Below the pieces are notes generated by a model, which worked only from the letters and a program-made list of their open reading frames with translations, searched no databases and was not told where the DNA came from. Of a DNA stretch of 64,000 bases, positions 34,190 through 47,595 are shown piece by piece. Origin of the DNA: Eleginops maclovinus (Eukaryota > Chordata > Actinopteri > Perciformes > Eleginopidae). Position 1 is the first letter of the stretch. Each line of letters starts with the position of its first letter. Position numbers and translations under genes: made by a program. The DNA lies in the NCBI RefSeq assembly GCF_036324505.1, contig NC_086363.1:1177946-1241945 (forward strand). The letters run 5' to 3'.

Positions 34190-35370
34190 AAAGGTGGACG
34201 CGCCCTAGAGCCGGGGAAGCATAAGAGGTATAGCAGACATGTTAATACCCAGCATGCATTGCTCTCTGCAGCCAGGTTAAACAGCTGGACTAAAGACTGA
34301 AGGCTGAAGGGGGGTCAAATATTGTTGTATTATACATATGTAAAATGGTTGTAGTGTAATTTAAACACTCCTAATCCTTAGTTTTCTCAGTATTCAGGGT
34401 TAACAGCACGGTCCAGTCCTGCAAAGATTCTTAAGAAACTGCATGTGTCCACAAAAAGTAAATGATCTTCCAGCAGTGCTGTATTTAGACTTCTAAATGC
34501 TGTGGAATTTCACTTATCTGCTATATGATGGAAAAGAGGACATTAAGAACCCCTTAAGAGTTTATGGTGTGTTAAAGAACAACACATAAAAGGTCATTTA
34601 CATATTATTACGCGTGTAAAAAGGAGCAATGTGCTCGTTAAATAAAGGGCATCTTTTTCAGGGCTTTTTATTCAGGAGTGTTTTGTATGTTTTATCTGGA
34701 GGACTATTCAATCCATGCATTTAAAGAAGCTGCACAGTCACAGCTGAATGAGTGCCTTGCTCAAAGGCTTGATAAATGTTATTATTTATTATAATCAATG
34801 CTGAAGTCCATCAGTCTAAACAAAGGGCAGGAAGAATATATTTTGAGAGGATTTTAATGAAGGAAATGTGGATGTGCTTCTTAACGTAAGTATTTATAAT
34901 AATCTAATCATTTGTTTTAATTTGTCATAGTTGTGTTATTTAAATCCAATTATTCAATTTTTAATTTGGTCTTCAAGTAAAAAAACAGATTCAGATTAAG
35001 ATGTAGAAGTGTATGTCTTTGTTTTATTTACAGTGTACATAAAGAGAGTTTTGAACAAAGTAAAAGTAGAGTCAATAAATCAAACAATTTTATTTTGAAA
35101 AACAACTTTCAGTTTGCCCCACACTTTAGTTACATAGTGCTCTTCCTCCTATCTTCTTTTTAGGACACAAAGGAGTAGTAGAAAGTTACATTTCATTGAT
35201 TTTCAGCTTAAGTCCAACAGCATATTTTTCTGGTTCATTCGAGGTCTGTCAGACTTCGCTTCCTCCTCCAGAAATCCAGAAATGGGCCGACAGATGCTAT
35301 CAGCTGCGGAGATTACCCCCGACCTCTGGATCAACATCTACATCCCTAAATCATATAGAGCATGAGCCGG
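34190..35370. other. Intergenic, A/T-rich, nothing recognised
   Basis: No gene or repeat family identified. Confidence 0.45.
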
Positions 35371-35374
35371 GATC

Positions 35375-35496
<122 letters not shown>

Positions 35497-35499
35497 AGT

Positions 35500-36495
35500 T
35501 TGTCCTGTTTTAGCTGGGCAGAGAACCCAACACTCAAACAGTAATATCCCTGGCTTCTCTCTTTTCGTGTCTCTACTTTAAAGAGTCCTCTCCTGCTATT
35601 AAATAATACATTCAGAGGAGAACAACATGGTGGAATAAAATACTGCTTATTGGAACATTATATTGGGATTTTGAACAGATGTATGAGCTATAAACAAGTG
35701 AAGAAGAAGAAGACGATGCAACGGTTATACCAGTGAGATAAGGACTGACCTCCAGGAAGGATTTATTTCAACAAATCTGAGAAGAAATCCTGCTTTCATA
35801 GGAACCGCTAATGAGGTAGTAAAAACCAACATCTGGTGTCAAAATGTTCCCTAAATACGGAGAAAGAGGTCGAACATGGAGCCTACTGAGAGCAGAGAGA
35901 AACCCAACATTAGTTTAACCCGTGCCGGCCTCCAGAGACAGTGTCCTATATGTTATTCCTTCAGTGTGTTCCCATAATCTAAGACACTTTTACACTCTGA
36001 TTCAATCTTCTCCTCTTTGAAACCCCGGCCAAACCGCCCTCTGTCTGTTTCCTGTCACGTTAGTCCTCTTCTTTTAAATAATAAACAAGCGGTGATGACG
36101 GACAGCTCAGACGCTTGATTCTCTATGGCTGACTGAACACGAGATTTCCTGCTGTCAAAACAAGTCAGACATTAAAGCGTTTTAAAGGCAGGGCGGTCAG
36201 ACTGGAAACACAAAACAGATCAGAGGTTTAGGACCAAAATCACAGTCTATGATACACAGCCAGACACAGACTCCAACCTGAGAAGAACTTTATAACGCTA
36301 TAGGTGCATGTGGTCCTAAAGGCTGGGTAACAAGCCCACAGGAAGTGCGCCGTGTTGAGGCAAATGTTCGTAGTGGCTAAACTGTGGTACTGCAACGTCC
36401 ATGTGAGTCCGCCAGAAATACGTTCACGATGACTTACACTGAGAAAGAAAAGAGAAGATCCAGAGAAAATGGACGGATGAATGGCTTGTTTGATG
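35500..36495. other. Intergenic, nothing recognised
   Basis: No exon pattern or repeat family identified. Confidence 0.4.
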
Positions 36496-36497
36496 AT

Positions 36498-36833
36498 TGG
36501 TCGGTCGGTCGGTCGGTCGGTCGGTCGGTCGGTCCATCCATCAGTCCGTCCGTCCGTCCGTCTGTCCGTCCGTCCGTCCGTCGGTCGGTCGGTCAGTCCG
36601 TCGGTCGGTCGGTCGGTCGGTCGGTCGGTCGGTCCGTCCGTCCGTCCGTCCGTCCGTCCGTCGGTCGGTCGGTCGGTCGGTCGGTCGGTCGGTCGGTCGG
36701 TCGGTCGGTCGGTCCATCAGTCCGTCGTCCGTCAGCCCATCGGTCGGTCGGTCGGTCGGTCGGTCGGTCGGTCGGTCGGTCGGTCCATCCGTCCGTCCGT
36801 CAGTCCGTCCGTCCGTCCGTCAGCCCGTCGGTT
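36498..36833. repeat. Alternating (GGTC)n and (CCGT)n tetranucleotide tracts
   Basis: Blocks of GTCG tetramers alternate with blocks of GTCC tetramers, with a few ATC and AGTC changes. Three frames stay open because of the repeat (Arg/Ser/Val/Gly and Pro/Ser/Val). Confidence 0.95.
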
Positions 36834-37319
36834 GAAAGCTGTATAATCTTAACAGTTCAGATTTCTTTGGAAGATCTTAAACTTTCCCGGAACCAAAAGC
36901 GTGATTCCACCACAGACAAGTGTTTTCAGATATCCCTTCATGACTTCATAACGAGCTAGAAGTGCAGAATAAATTCATCATGTGTTGTTTGTTAATCAGT
37001 GAATCTGAATCATATGTATCTAATCACTGATCAATTGTTTGTTAAACTGCAAGGAAACAGACCTGATCAGGTCACGCCAGACTCCCGATGAAACCTAACA
37101 GACGTGTTTTGGATGGCAACAGGGTCTGAAAATGTTTTATAAAACCTCACCGTCGAATGAGCAACAATACAATTTGTTGTGTATGTGCGGCCAAGACGTC
37201 CTAGGTAGCAAACAAACAAACAAAAACCAGACACACTGAGGAATGAGCATCGACACGACTGCTTTGAGTTGTGATGCTGGCATTGAATGAAAGAATTACT
37301 TCAAGTTGGTCAAACAAGA

Positions 37320-38620
37320 ATTCCTCTTTTTATTGAACACAAAGATTGAATTGAGTTTATCAGATTCAAGCTGTTTAGTCTCAGGTGGAAACAATCAGAC
37401 CGAATGTGATAACTATTGACAGCAGACGGGAACAAAGGCAGAATGGAGGACACGCAGTTTGCTGGGAAAGTGAATGTAGATTATGATCTAATTCTGCAGT
37501 GTACCTTGGCTTCGTTAACGAAAATGGAAAGTTAGTAATGCCGTTGTGAGTTGATGCACATGCTGCTGATTCATAACACACCAACAGCAATGACACAGGG
37601 GTTCCCATCACACCAGGTTAGAAGCACTGGAACAAAAACCAGCCGCAGCATCAACAACAGGAACCAGGTGGAGCTTTCTGTTCGAAGATCTTAATCTTAC
37701 AGCTAAAACATTCCAGTTTCCTGTCGACTTCCCTTCTGTTTTAATCAAATTCTTCTAAACTTTCCAAAAAAGGCGATAGATTTTAATGAACTGATGCAGA
37801 TAGGCTTTCGCTTAGAGCTGCATGTTTAGTTTTACTGACGACCCAAAAACCCTAAATATGGACGTCATCCAATCTTTAAATCAATGTATGAAAGCATCTA
37901 CACAACTTTTACAACCAATAAATGGACTTATAAACTTTTGCTTCAACTTCTAACGGGTGAGCTCATCTAATTCTACATTCTGTAGAACGGCACTCGCCCC
38001 GTTCATTTGGACTGATGGCAAAACAACATCCTGCAATATGGTTGCAGTTAGTATAGGGAAACTGCAAAACCCGGTAATAAAACAAACAATTATCTGCTCA
38101 AAGTGGAGGCGGTTGGTCTTGACGGCGATCATAACACCTCAAGAACTGGGTTTTACCATTGGCAATGCACCTGATTTATGCCGTAAATACACAAAGTAAG
38201 GCCTGGATTCCAGTTGTTGTGCGATATATACTTCTCTCCTCTTTAGCTTTCGTTAGTCTGTAAAAAAGTTCTTGTTAAATCTATCAGTGCAGTCGATTGC
38301 GCAACAACTTTCCCCCAATTTAGACGTTTCTTAAACTCTTGACAGTGCATAACCTCGATTGTCTTCTTTGCAGTTGTTTCCCAGTCCAACAAAAACATAT
38401 TTGCACCAGGTCCAATCACAAGTATGTAAGGCTGGCTGTCCACATTGGTACCAGCTGATCAGCCAGAGCCAAACGATTCCCTTTAATAACGCTGTTGATC
38501 CTGCAGCTGTAGGGCCGTGGTGCACCGGTGACCTCAGGGAAAATGTAACTGTTTTTATTTTAGTAAACAATGCATGAAGCGTGCGTCGGAATAAGACACG
38601 TCTGAGCGTTTTCCAGGGAT
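37320..38620. other. Patch with broken coding-like frames, unrecognised
   Basis: On the + strand, frames at about 37957-38199 and 38359-38577 have mixed, non-repetitive composition with several Cys and Trp residues and are separated by stops. On the - strand, frames at 38331-38570 and 37381-37611 also look open, the latter ending about 50 nt before an AATAAA on the - strand (37329-37334). This could be an old degraded transposon or retroelement remnant, or chance. No domain recognised. Confidence 0.2.
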
Positions 38621-39137
38621 TCTTTTATTTGTTCTCTTTGAAATTAGATAAATGAATCACATAAAGTTTAATGGTTCCTCCGTGCCTCTCGTTCTTCAGA
38701 TGTCTTCCTGACACTCGCCTTGTTTCCATTATGGCTCGTTGCCTGATCCCACAGGGAGTTTCTCTTTGAGTGCCAGTGAGTTTGTGGTGGATCTGAGGTT
38801 TGTGCAATAGGTTTGGCAATGTGCAACACGACTAAATTACGATTAACTGCAATCATACCGACCAGAGGGGGTGAGTGGTCTCAGCGAGAGACTTTTACAG
38901 TGGACAACGAAACGTGCTACAATTACCCGGAGCATTTTTGATGAGGAGAAACGCTGCAGCTCGTCTCAGAACTGGAAGAGTTTGTCAGTATCTGAAGGTT
39001 AGCTATGTTAGCGAGCTAGCTCACAGCAGATCTGCAGTGACATCAGAAGGAGTCATGTGATCACATCGTTAGAATAAGACCAGAAAACATTTCAGAGACA
39101 ACAGAGACAGAGACAGCTTCATGATCCTGAACGTCAC

Positions 39138-39620
39138 CCAGCTGTGTGCGTCTCTCTTTAGTGTCCCCTGGTCTCCAGCTGTGTGCGTCTCTCTTTAGTG
39201 TCCTCTGGTCTCCAGCTGTGTGCGTCTCTCTTAAGTGTCCCTTGGTCTCCAGCTGTGTGCGTCTCTCTTTAGTGTCCCCTGGTCTCCAGCTGTGTGCGTC
39301 TCTCTTTAGTGTCCCCTGGTCTCCAGCTGTGTGCGTCTCTCTTTAGTGTCCCCTAGTCTCCAGCTGTGTGCGTCTCTCTTTAGTGTCCCCTAGTCTCCAG
39401 CTGTGTGCGTCTCTGTTTAGTGTCCCCTGGTCTCCAGCTGTGTGCGTCTCTCTTTAGTGTCCCCTGGTCTCCAGCTGTGTGCGTCTCTCTTAAGTGTCCC
39501 CTGGTCTCCAGCTGTGTGCGTCTCTCTTTAGTGTCCCCTGGTCTCCAGCTGTGTGCGTCTCTCTTTAGTGTCCCCTGGTCTCCAGCTGTGTGGGTCTGTC
39601 TTTAGTGTCCCCTGGTCTCC
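39138..39620. repeat. 37-bp minisatellite (about 13 units)
   Basis: Unit contains CCAGCTGTGTGCGTCTCTCT followed by TTAGTGTCCCCTGGTCT. Few differences between units (AAGTG for TAGTG, CTAGTC for CTGGTC). Confidence 0.95.
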
Positions 39621-39624
39621 GTTG

Positions 39625-42600
39625 TGTTGGAGCTTCTTGCAGCGTTTGGTTTCTGCAGCTTTTAGTAAACTGCTCATGTTTCCTGAAGCTGCTGAATGTT
39701 CTCTAGATGCTGCAGATGTTTCTGCATGAGTTCTGATTTGTGTTTCTATATCTGCATCGTCTCTGAACCTGCAGCAAGTTCCTCCTGATGGAGGCAGTTT
39801 GGACCGTTCTGAGTGAAAACAGAGTTTGAGAGGATGAATTATATCTAGATATTCAGATAATAAATATATATTAGCGATGAATAAAATGTAACAACGCTGA
39901 GTTCTGGTTGAAAGGATGTGATGTGTTTAAAAGAGTGCCAATCAAATGTGGAAAATGTAATGGAAGTGCCGTAAAAGAAATGGCTGTGTGGAGCTGGATT
40001 TAAGAAACAGAAGCCCTTTCTTTTGCAAGTATAAGAAAAATGAGTACAGCCATCTGAACAGGTTAATGTAAATCAATGTGATGAAGTTGTCAAGGCCAGA
40101 AAAACTTCTTATAAGGGAAATAATTGTTCATTTTGCAAAATATGTTAGAATAAGTTCTATACGACTTGCCTGGTTAAAACAAGAGTTTTAAAAGTTGTAT
40201 TCTTTGATCGAAAAGAGGCCTTTTCTTTAACATAAACTTCCATGGACGACATGAAAGGAACGATTTATTCTACATTTATGTTTCAGCAAAATAAAGTCAG
40301 GCATAAATCTTCATTATAATATTGTTGACATGCTAAGTATTTCCAGGCAAACTGTTTTCCAAAGATTGATAAACAGAATCAGTCACATTTGTTCCTGCAT
40401 GAATTCATTAATATCAGGGGCTTAACTTCGTCTCAAATGCCTCCAATCATATCACATTATTAAAGTTTATTACGCGGTAATTGTGATCGTTCTGTGCTCA
40501 TTAACATTCCCAACGCTCTGCACGTCACCATCGATCATCTGCTCCCTGACCCTTCCTCATTAATCTTCCATCTGCAAACAAAAACACAACAAAGTCTTCC
40601 AGCAATTACTGAAGTCAACCCAGGTTTCCACGAGTCTGAAGAATCAGGAAGAGGTATTCTGCGGTGAGAGAAGAGCAAACAGAAAGCCTCAGAAAATGAG
40701 CTGTCAGTCAAACAGACAGTCCGAATGGAGACAGATTATTAATTAGAGAGCCTAAAACATTTATCAGGCGGACTGAGTCCGCAGACCCTCATAAAGATAC
40801 CAAATATTACAAATACTGCACTTAAAGTACATGTTGTGATTTTCCCTCTCCTGTAGAGTGTTATATAAGTTTTAGTGCATGTAAACGGTCTGCAGGGGCT
40901 AAAATCCCTTTATTCTTTGCAGAGGGAGTAAAATACAGATGTTTCTGAACATTAAACCATGGAAACATGTCTCATAGAGCCACAAAATACAAATTTGAAC
41001 CTCAAAATGGGCAGAATATGGCTCCTTTAATGTGAATTTGGTGCATTTTTAATAAACCTCCTTAGGATTAAACCCAAAAAGCACTGTCTGAGTCTTCCAG
41101 ATGCAGCTATTGAAGTAAAACCCAGAATATTGAGCTGTAAGAGTCGTGTTAATGCAAATTTAAGGCCAACATTTATCTCTATTATCCTTTCAGTGACATA
41201 CTTTGTTATTTCCAGACCAAATATGGATAAAACTGTGAAAACAGGAGAGAATTCGTCATATATTTACCTTTAATAGTTTAAGTTATGGGATCTAACTTTG
41301 GCTTAAATGTCTTCAAAGACTTATTGTACGACTCCCAGATGTTGGTGTAAAAGTGGAGCATGGTGTTCCTGAAGGATAAAGCATGTTGGGCATCTTTCTA
41401 CAGTCAACTTCTTTGAATAAATAAAGAGGAAAGTCGTGTTGGATTACCATCTGGGGAGCGGAGCCACGAACTGCCAAGCAGAAAGAACCGCCTGTGATTT
41501 ATGAGATCTGCTGTCAGAACAACTAAACACTGTGTGTGTTGTCCCGGGAAAGACACACAGATGTGACGCAGTCCGTGCTCATCTGCCACCCCCCCGCTTC
41601 ACTCTTGATTAGGAGCGAGGGTGTGCAGAAACATGCAGACCTGAACACACTGGCATGAGAAACACCAGCATGTGGTCGCCCGGATTCTCTGAGGACAATA
41701 AAAGAAAGGGGTTACTTTAAAAACCCTGCTCTCCTGACTTTCAAAAGGGCATTTTTGAGCGTTAATGCAGGTTGAGAATCTTTCTGAGAGACTTATATAT
41801 ATGGAGTTCTGCCAGAATGAAAACGTGTTTGAGTAGTTACATTTTCTAAAGTCCTGTTGACTTTATCCTGTGGGAAATGAATAATCAAATAATACAAATA
41901 AAGACATTAATAAATAACAATTAATAAATAATAATTATTATTCTTAAAAGTGGAAATAATAACAATAATATTACAAAATAAAAATATTGAGTTCAGTAAA
42001 AATGAAATAGTGTGTTTGAGATTTTATTTGAGTTTGAATCCTTTTGAATTAACATTTTTAAATAAATAGAAAATCTTCCCAAAATAACAATTTTAAAAAT
42101 GATTTAAAAGATTTTTAAAAATTAATAAATAAAGTTAAAAAAATCAAATATATCAAATATTATTCCTTCACATTTTGTTATTGCTTCAGGTGTAATTATT
42201 TCCAGCACACACGTTAATTGGTTAATTGGTGACATCTTCGCTCAGGACAGGAAGTGTGTTTCCTTCCTGCAGAGAGAGTGCTGATCACTTATCTGAGATG
42301 AAGAGAAGCAAAGTACGTTTTTTATGGGATCGATCTCCCCTAAAATGTTCCTCATCTCATAATTAAACGATGACCCTGAGTTGAATATGTATTCGCATTA
42401 ACTATTACAGTGCAGCTGAGTTACTCCTGAACCTGAATGAATTTGGACTTTTTTCAGCCCTTTTTCTGCGTGTAATCCAACTGAAAGACATGTTTCTGGC
42501 ATAAAGCGAAAAGAGAAACCTCAACACACATGTTGTGGTCGTTTCTGTGGATGTATGGACATCTGCTGAGCCGAGCTTAATGACCTGGATTATTATTATT

Positions 42601-42780
42601 ATCCCCGTCTGATGCTGGGAATATTCGCCCCATTTTCCCTCGCAGTTTCCACCTTCATTTGAGAATAGTTGCCAAAGGTTCCTGTTATTTTATTACAAAC
42701 CTCGAGCAAATTCAGTTGGTTTTGTGGATATTCTGACAATTTAAACTGCAAAATAAATCACAAATATTTAGAAGGGTTTG
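39625..42780. other. Intergenic with one MITE copy
   Basis: Apart from the MITE at 40822-41030 and A/T-rich low complexity at 41870-42180, nothing was recognised. Confidence 0.45.
40822..41030 (+). mobile_element. TTAA-MITE-like element with both ends, internal deletion
   Basis: 209 bp. The left part runs TTAAAGTACATGTTGTG to GGTCTGCAGGGGCTAAAATC. The right part runs TTCTGAACATTAAACCATGG to GCAGAATATGGCTCCTTTAA. The right end read in reverse (TTAAAGGAGCCATATTCTGC) resembles the 5' end at 26490 (TTAAAGAGGCCCTAATCTGC), so the family has terminal inverted repeats next to TTAA. This copy keeps the 3' segment that resembles the 31-bp and 57-bp minisatellite units. Confidence 0.75.
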
Positions 42781-42782
42781 CA

Positions 42783-42928
42783 GTAGACTGAATGAGGACT
42801 GCTGCACGGTAGCTGCCCACTGCTCCTAGTACTAGGATGGGTTAAATGTAGAGGACCAATTTCACTGTGTGTGCTCTGCTGTGTGCATGTGTGTGACAAT
42901 AAAGAGGGTTTCATCCTCCGATGCTTCC

Positions 42929-42961
<33 letters not shown>

Positions 42962-42977
42962 TCCTCTTCCTCTTCAT
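42783..42977. repeat. Retroposon-like repeat with a (TTC)n tail
   Basis: GGATGGGTTAAATGTAGAGG and AATAAAGAGGGTTTCATCCT match 26735-26870. A CTT/TCC-rich tract follows at 42925-42977. Confidence 0.6.
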
Positions 42978-43379
42978 TTCTTTAGCTTTTATTCTTTATT
43001 ATAAAGACTCATATCCCTCCAAACCCTCAATAGCACATGTCCTCTGCCAAGAGCATGAACATCAGTGTCTTTGTGTTATTTGAGGTGTTTGTCCTCGTTG
43101 TGTTCCAGCTGCTGTCACAGTTTACTGTCTGTCTTCACTTGCTGTTTGTTTCTCATGTCAGTTAATAAAACCTCGGTGACTATGGGATGTTTCCTGCTCT
43201 TTAAACCCATCCTTCTGCAGCCAGAGCAGATTCAATTCATCCACAGCATTTCAGCACGGGGTAAAGAACATTTACTGCATGCACTGTCTGTGGAATACTA
43301 AAGCTAGCCGGGCTCAAGGAGTTGGAGGATATGTTATATACAGCGCAAAGAGTGCAACTCAAAATGGTCTGAAACTAAA

Positions 43380-43500
43380 ATCTCTACAAACATAAAGCAA
43401 CAACTGGAGGTGGAAGAAGTACTGCAAGTAAAAGTACACATACAACAGCGTAAGAATACTCTGCTAGAAGTTAAAGTACTGCATTGAGAGTGGAAAACAT
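43380..43500. repeat. Dispersed fish repeat fragment (GGTGGAAGAAGTACT type)
   Basis: Contains GGAGGTGGAAGAAGTACTGC, AGTAAAAGTACACATAC and TTAAAGTACTGCATTGAGAG. Another fragment of this type is at 58410-58560. Confidence 0.55.
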
Positions 43501-43910
43501 AGTTAAAGTGAGAGCTAAACTAATCATTATTGAAAAACAATATTGCCTGGATGAAAAATAGAGAGACAACCTCTGTGATCTTTGGGGGGGGGGACCTGAA
43601 CATGACATTGGTTTGTCCTCTTTTGCATAATGAAGAGTGCTGGGGTGCTACACATGTGCAGATATCTGGTTACAGAGATGAATAACACATCTTAGTAGCC
43701 ATCAGAGAACCGCAGATGGGAAGATAAATCTAAGGAATCAGGTCTGAGCTTCTGTCTGAACATCTGAGCTGCAGGACGAGCAGACAGATGTTTCCACGTG
43801 TGATGCACATGTTCCAGAGCAGGCTGAACAACAGGAACACTGGTGCTGTTAGACTTTCACCTGACATGTTACCTAACTCTGCAGGTGGATCAGGCCTCCA
43901 ACACAGACAG

Positions 43911-44045
<135 letters not shown>

Positions 44046-44176
44046 TCAGAGAACACCTGCCAACATGTGTGCAGAAACAGACTGAGCAGCTCTCTGTTGG
44101 CAGCAGATGAATCAGCCTCTCGCTCTGCTCTGTACTCTCTGCACCTCTACATACTGGTACTACTGCATCTGTTCTG

Positions 44177-44179
<3 letters not shown>

Positions 44180-44264
<85 letters not shown>
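44180..44264. repeat. (CA)n microsatellite, right arm of an inverted pair
   Basis: About 42 pure dinucleotides, complementary to the (GT)n tract 135 bp to the left. Confidence 0.97.
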
Positions 44265-44266
<2 letters not shown>

Positions 44267-44269
44267 TTT

Positions 44270-45940
44270 TTGGGTTAGTAGTACACGTGTTGGAGGAAGA
44301 ACTCACTGATTTAACACACATATCATTTCCACTCTCCTTTTAGCTCTGATTTAGTCTTTTGGTAAAATACAATAAATAATGGGTAGGAGCAGAGTGTATT
44401 GCACCCTCTCTGATATTCTATATAATATTAATAAGGACAAAAATTAAATAATATTAATTCGATTTTATTTGTTATTATTTTATTTGTTTGTTTTTATTTA
44501 AAATATTATTATTTTTATTAAAATGTGTTTCTTTTTATTATGTAATTTTATTTTAGTTCAATTTTTGTGTTATTATAATATTTATTATTATAATTGTTTT
44601 ATTTATTTATCTCATTTGATTCCTTACTTTAACATCTTAGGTACTGATATTATTATTATATCATTTATTTCACTTTTATTTTATTCGTCACAAAACCCAG
44701 ATTCCCACGGGATAAATACAGTTTTTTGATCCTGATTTATTCTCTTTTTAAATTGATTTCAGACTCTTCTAGCCTCCCCAGGATGTCTAGGAAGAGGTCA
44801 CAAAGTCTGCAACATATTTGAAAAATCTCATCACATGTGAGGAACAACTATCCTCTTGTTTCCAGCTGTCTGCTTTATCAACGCTAACCAATCAGAAACT
44901 CCCGACACACCTGAGAGATAAATGAGTCCCCAAGAGATAAGGTTTAAACATTTCAGGTGAGTTACTGTTGGGTTTTCCTTTTGGCTTTGAAGAAATCCAT
45001 CTGAAAGCTTGACATCTCCCTGCTGCTTTTGTAAATCAGGGCATCTACAGTACACTCCTCACGGTGCAGACAAAGGGAGTTTGATGAATGAGGGAAACTA
45101 ATGCCCCCTTTTACTTTCAGCCTCATGCCAAAAAGAAGCGATAACACAAAGTCTGTTGCTGTCACTCACTATAATCTGACTTAATAAATGTGTCCCTAAG
45201 GATCAACACAGCTATATTTAGCTTCATCGTTGCACAGATGCTCGATCACTGGGACTAAATCTGGTATTTCCAGGATTACCTGCATTAAGTTCATATTTCA
45301 GACTTCATCCGTCTCCCTCCGGGGCCAAAGTGAAGCCTCGGTTCGTCTCTGTCACTTCTCTCTCTGCCACGATAATATATTTAGACTAACTTTCCGTGCT
45401 TCTGTCTGCAGGGAGGATCCCTTATTGGATCATTTATTATCAGCGTGAACTCTTCCCCCTCATCGGTTATCAGCTTCTCCCCAGCCACGCTCACAGGAAT
45501 CTGTTTGGCTCTGTAACATATGGAGTACTTTGTGAAGTGTCTGGATTCTGTGAATTTCAAGGCTTGTTTTTACATAGTTTATTTTTCATTAATGCCCCGT
45601 CCCAAACACAGTCATTTCTTGTGTAAAAATGACATTTTTGTGACAAACTTTGAGTTGATACCCTCGCTTTTTCAGTGCAATTCCTGTTATTGCTTCTTAT
45701 TTAAAAACATACAATTAAATTATGACAGACCGGGTCAATTTGGACTTAATTTTGGATCAAAAAACACAAAAAAACTGGTGAATTTTTGAAAAAGAAAACA
45801 AATAAATGAGATTATCTGTCTGCACATCCAGCGTGCTCCCTAAATTAACATTTCCTGTTCTGCAAAACTGCTTTGTTAACTAGTTTGGAGTGAAACTCAG
45901 AAATTGAGTTTACGTTGAATAACAAACATGTTTATAATAT
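44270..45940. other. Intergenic, nothing recognised
   Basis: Bases 44400-44740 are T/A-rich low complexity. No gene supported. Confidence 0.45.
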
Positions 45941-45943
45941 GTA

Positions 45944-46718
45944 GAGTCTCTCCTGGGACATGTCTCCATGCTCTGTGTCTCTCCCGGGACATGTCTCCAT
46001 GCTCTGTGTCTCTCCTGGGACATGTCTCCCCACTCTGTGTCTCTCTTGGGACATGTCTCCACGCTCTGTGTCTCTCTTGGGACATGTCTCCATGCTCTGT
46101 GTCTCTCCTGGGACATGTCTCCCCACTCTGTGTCTCTCTTGGGACATGTCTCCACGCTCTGTGTCTCTCTTGGGACATGTCTCCATGCTCTGTGTCTCTC
46201 CTGGGACATGTCTCCATGCTATGTGTCTCTCCTGGGACATGTCCCCACGCTCTGTGTCTCTCTTGGGACATGTCTCCATTCTCTGTGTCTCCCTGGGACA
46301 TGTCTCCACGCTCTGTGTCTCTCCTGGGACATGTCTCCACGCTCTGTGTCTCTCCTGGGACATGTCTCCATGCTCTGTGTCTCTCCTGGGACATGTCTCC
46401 ATGCTCTGTGTCTCTCCTGGGACATGTCTCCATGCTCTGTGTCTCTCCTGGGACATGTCTCCCCACTCTGTGTCTCTCTTGGGACATGTCTCCCCACTCT
46501 GTGTCTCTCCTGGGACATGTCTCCCCACTCTGTGTCTCTCCTGGGACATGTCTCCATGCTATGTGTCTCTCCTGGGACATGTCTCCATGCTCCGTGTCTC
46601 TCCTGGGACATGTATCCATGCTATGTGTCTCTCCTGGGACATGTCTCCATGCTCTGTGTCTCTCCTGGGACATGTCTCCATGCTCTGTGTCTCTCCTGGG
46701 ACATGTCTCCATGCTTTA
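45944..46718 (-). repeat. 31-bp minisatellite, long array (about 25 units)
   Basis: Same unit as 33095-33303, inverted. Unit variants CCCCACT, CCACGCT and CCATGCT occur in a fixed order in two successive 93-bp trimers near 46023-46208, a higher-order repeat. All six frames give long spurious open frames of up to 276 codons. Confidence 0.97.
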
Positions 46719-47047
46719 ATGTCTCATACTGTCTGTGCAGCAGCATTTCTTTTCACCCTCTGTCTGAAACCAGAGCCCAGTCTGCTCTGATTGATTAGCT
46801 GGCTGGCTCTGTTGTGATCGGGATGTCCCGCCCCTTAGCCTATCACGTCCGATGTGTTGGAGTGCTAGCCATTAGGAGCGCAAGGGTTCCAAAGTGATGT
46901 CACTCTGTTCCGGAAGTAAACAAAGGAGTCCAATGGAGGCGGGCAGGCAGGGGGAACACAGGGATCAGACCGTTTACATGCACTAAGACCTATAGAACAC
47001 ACTAAAGGAGAGGGAGCACCACAAAAAGCATGATAGGGCCTCTCTAA
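45944..47047 (-). mobile_element. TTAA-MITE-like element, inverted, with an expanded 31-bp minisatellite
   Basis: Read on the - strand it starts TTAGAGAGGCCCTATCATGC (47047 downward), includes GTGACATCACTTTGGAACCC, CTATTGG-type and ACCAATCA-type motifs and GGTTTCAGACAGAGGGTGAA, and then enters the array. The same junction (GACATTAAAGCATGG) is seen at 33080, so both arrays sit at the same place in the element. Confidence 0.75.
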
Positions 47048-47595
47048 GACGTCCAACATACGATGTGACGTGTTTTTCAGCCTGACCTGAGATCTTCACG
47101 TCTCACTGACACGTGGATTTAACTGGGAAACATCGTTCCAAACAGAATATTTTACAGGTTTGTCTCCACAGCTGAGATGTAATTATCTCTGTGAGTTGAA
47201 GTGAGTCATCCGCAGTTCTGTTTATTTTGGACTCAAATGGCTCCAGGGAAAGTTTATTAGGCCGGTTTTATTTAGACGACGTCTGTGCATCAGTTTGAGT
47301 GAAAAATAAAAGCAACAATAAAAGTATTACTACGTTACAACGACTCTCTTCAACAGGGAACTTGCCTCAACTGCTGAGTTTTATGTGTTGCTTTGTTTTA
47401 AACCAGCTGGATTAAATGTTTCTCATGAATAGCGTTGTCAGTTATTATCATCATTAATGCTCAGTTTGGGAAAAACAACACAAATCTCACTTTTAAATGT
47501 CGGGTAATAAAGCTCTGAAGAGGGTAAACGTGTCTTTGGACTCAACAATACTTACATTTGAGCAGAAGGTAAATGGTCCATGCTGTACATGTGCT

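Noticed and set aside
36384..36959. 191-codon Arg/Ser/Val-rich frame
   Set aside because: Encoded by the GTCG/GTCC tetranucleotide tracts; all three frames stay open there.
39146..39605. 66-codon repeated frames
   Set aside because: The 37-bp minisatellite; the unit is not a multiple of three and the frames are interrupted.
45897..46798. Several open frames of 200-276 codons on both strands
   Set aside because: All are frames of the 31-bp minisatellite; the same peptide repeats cycle through all frames.
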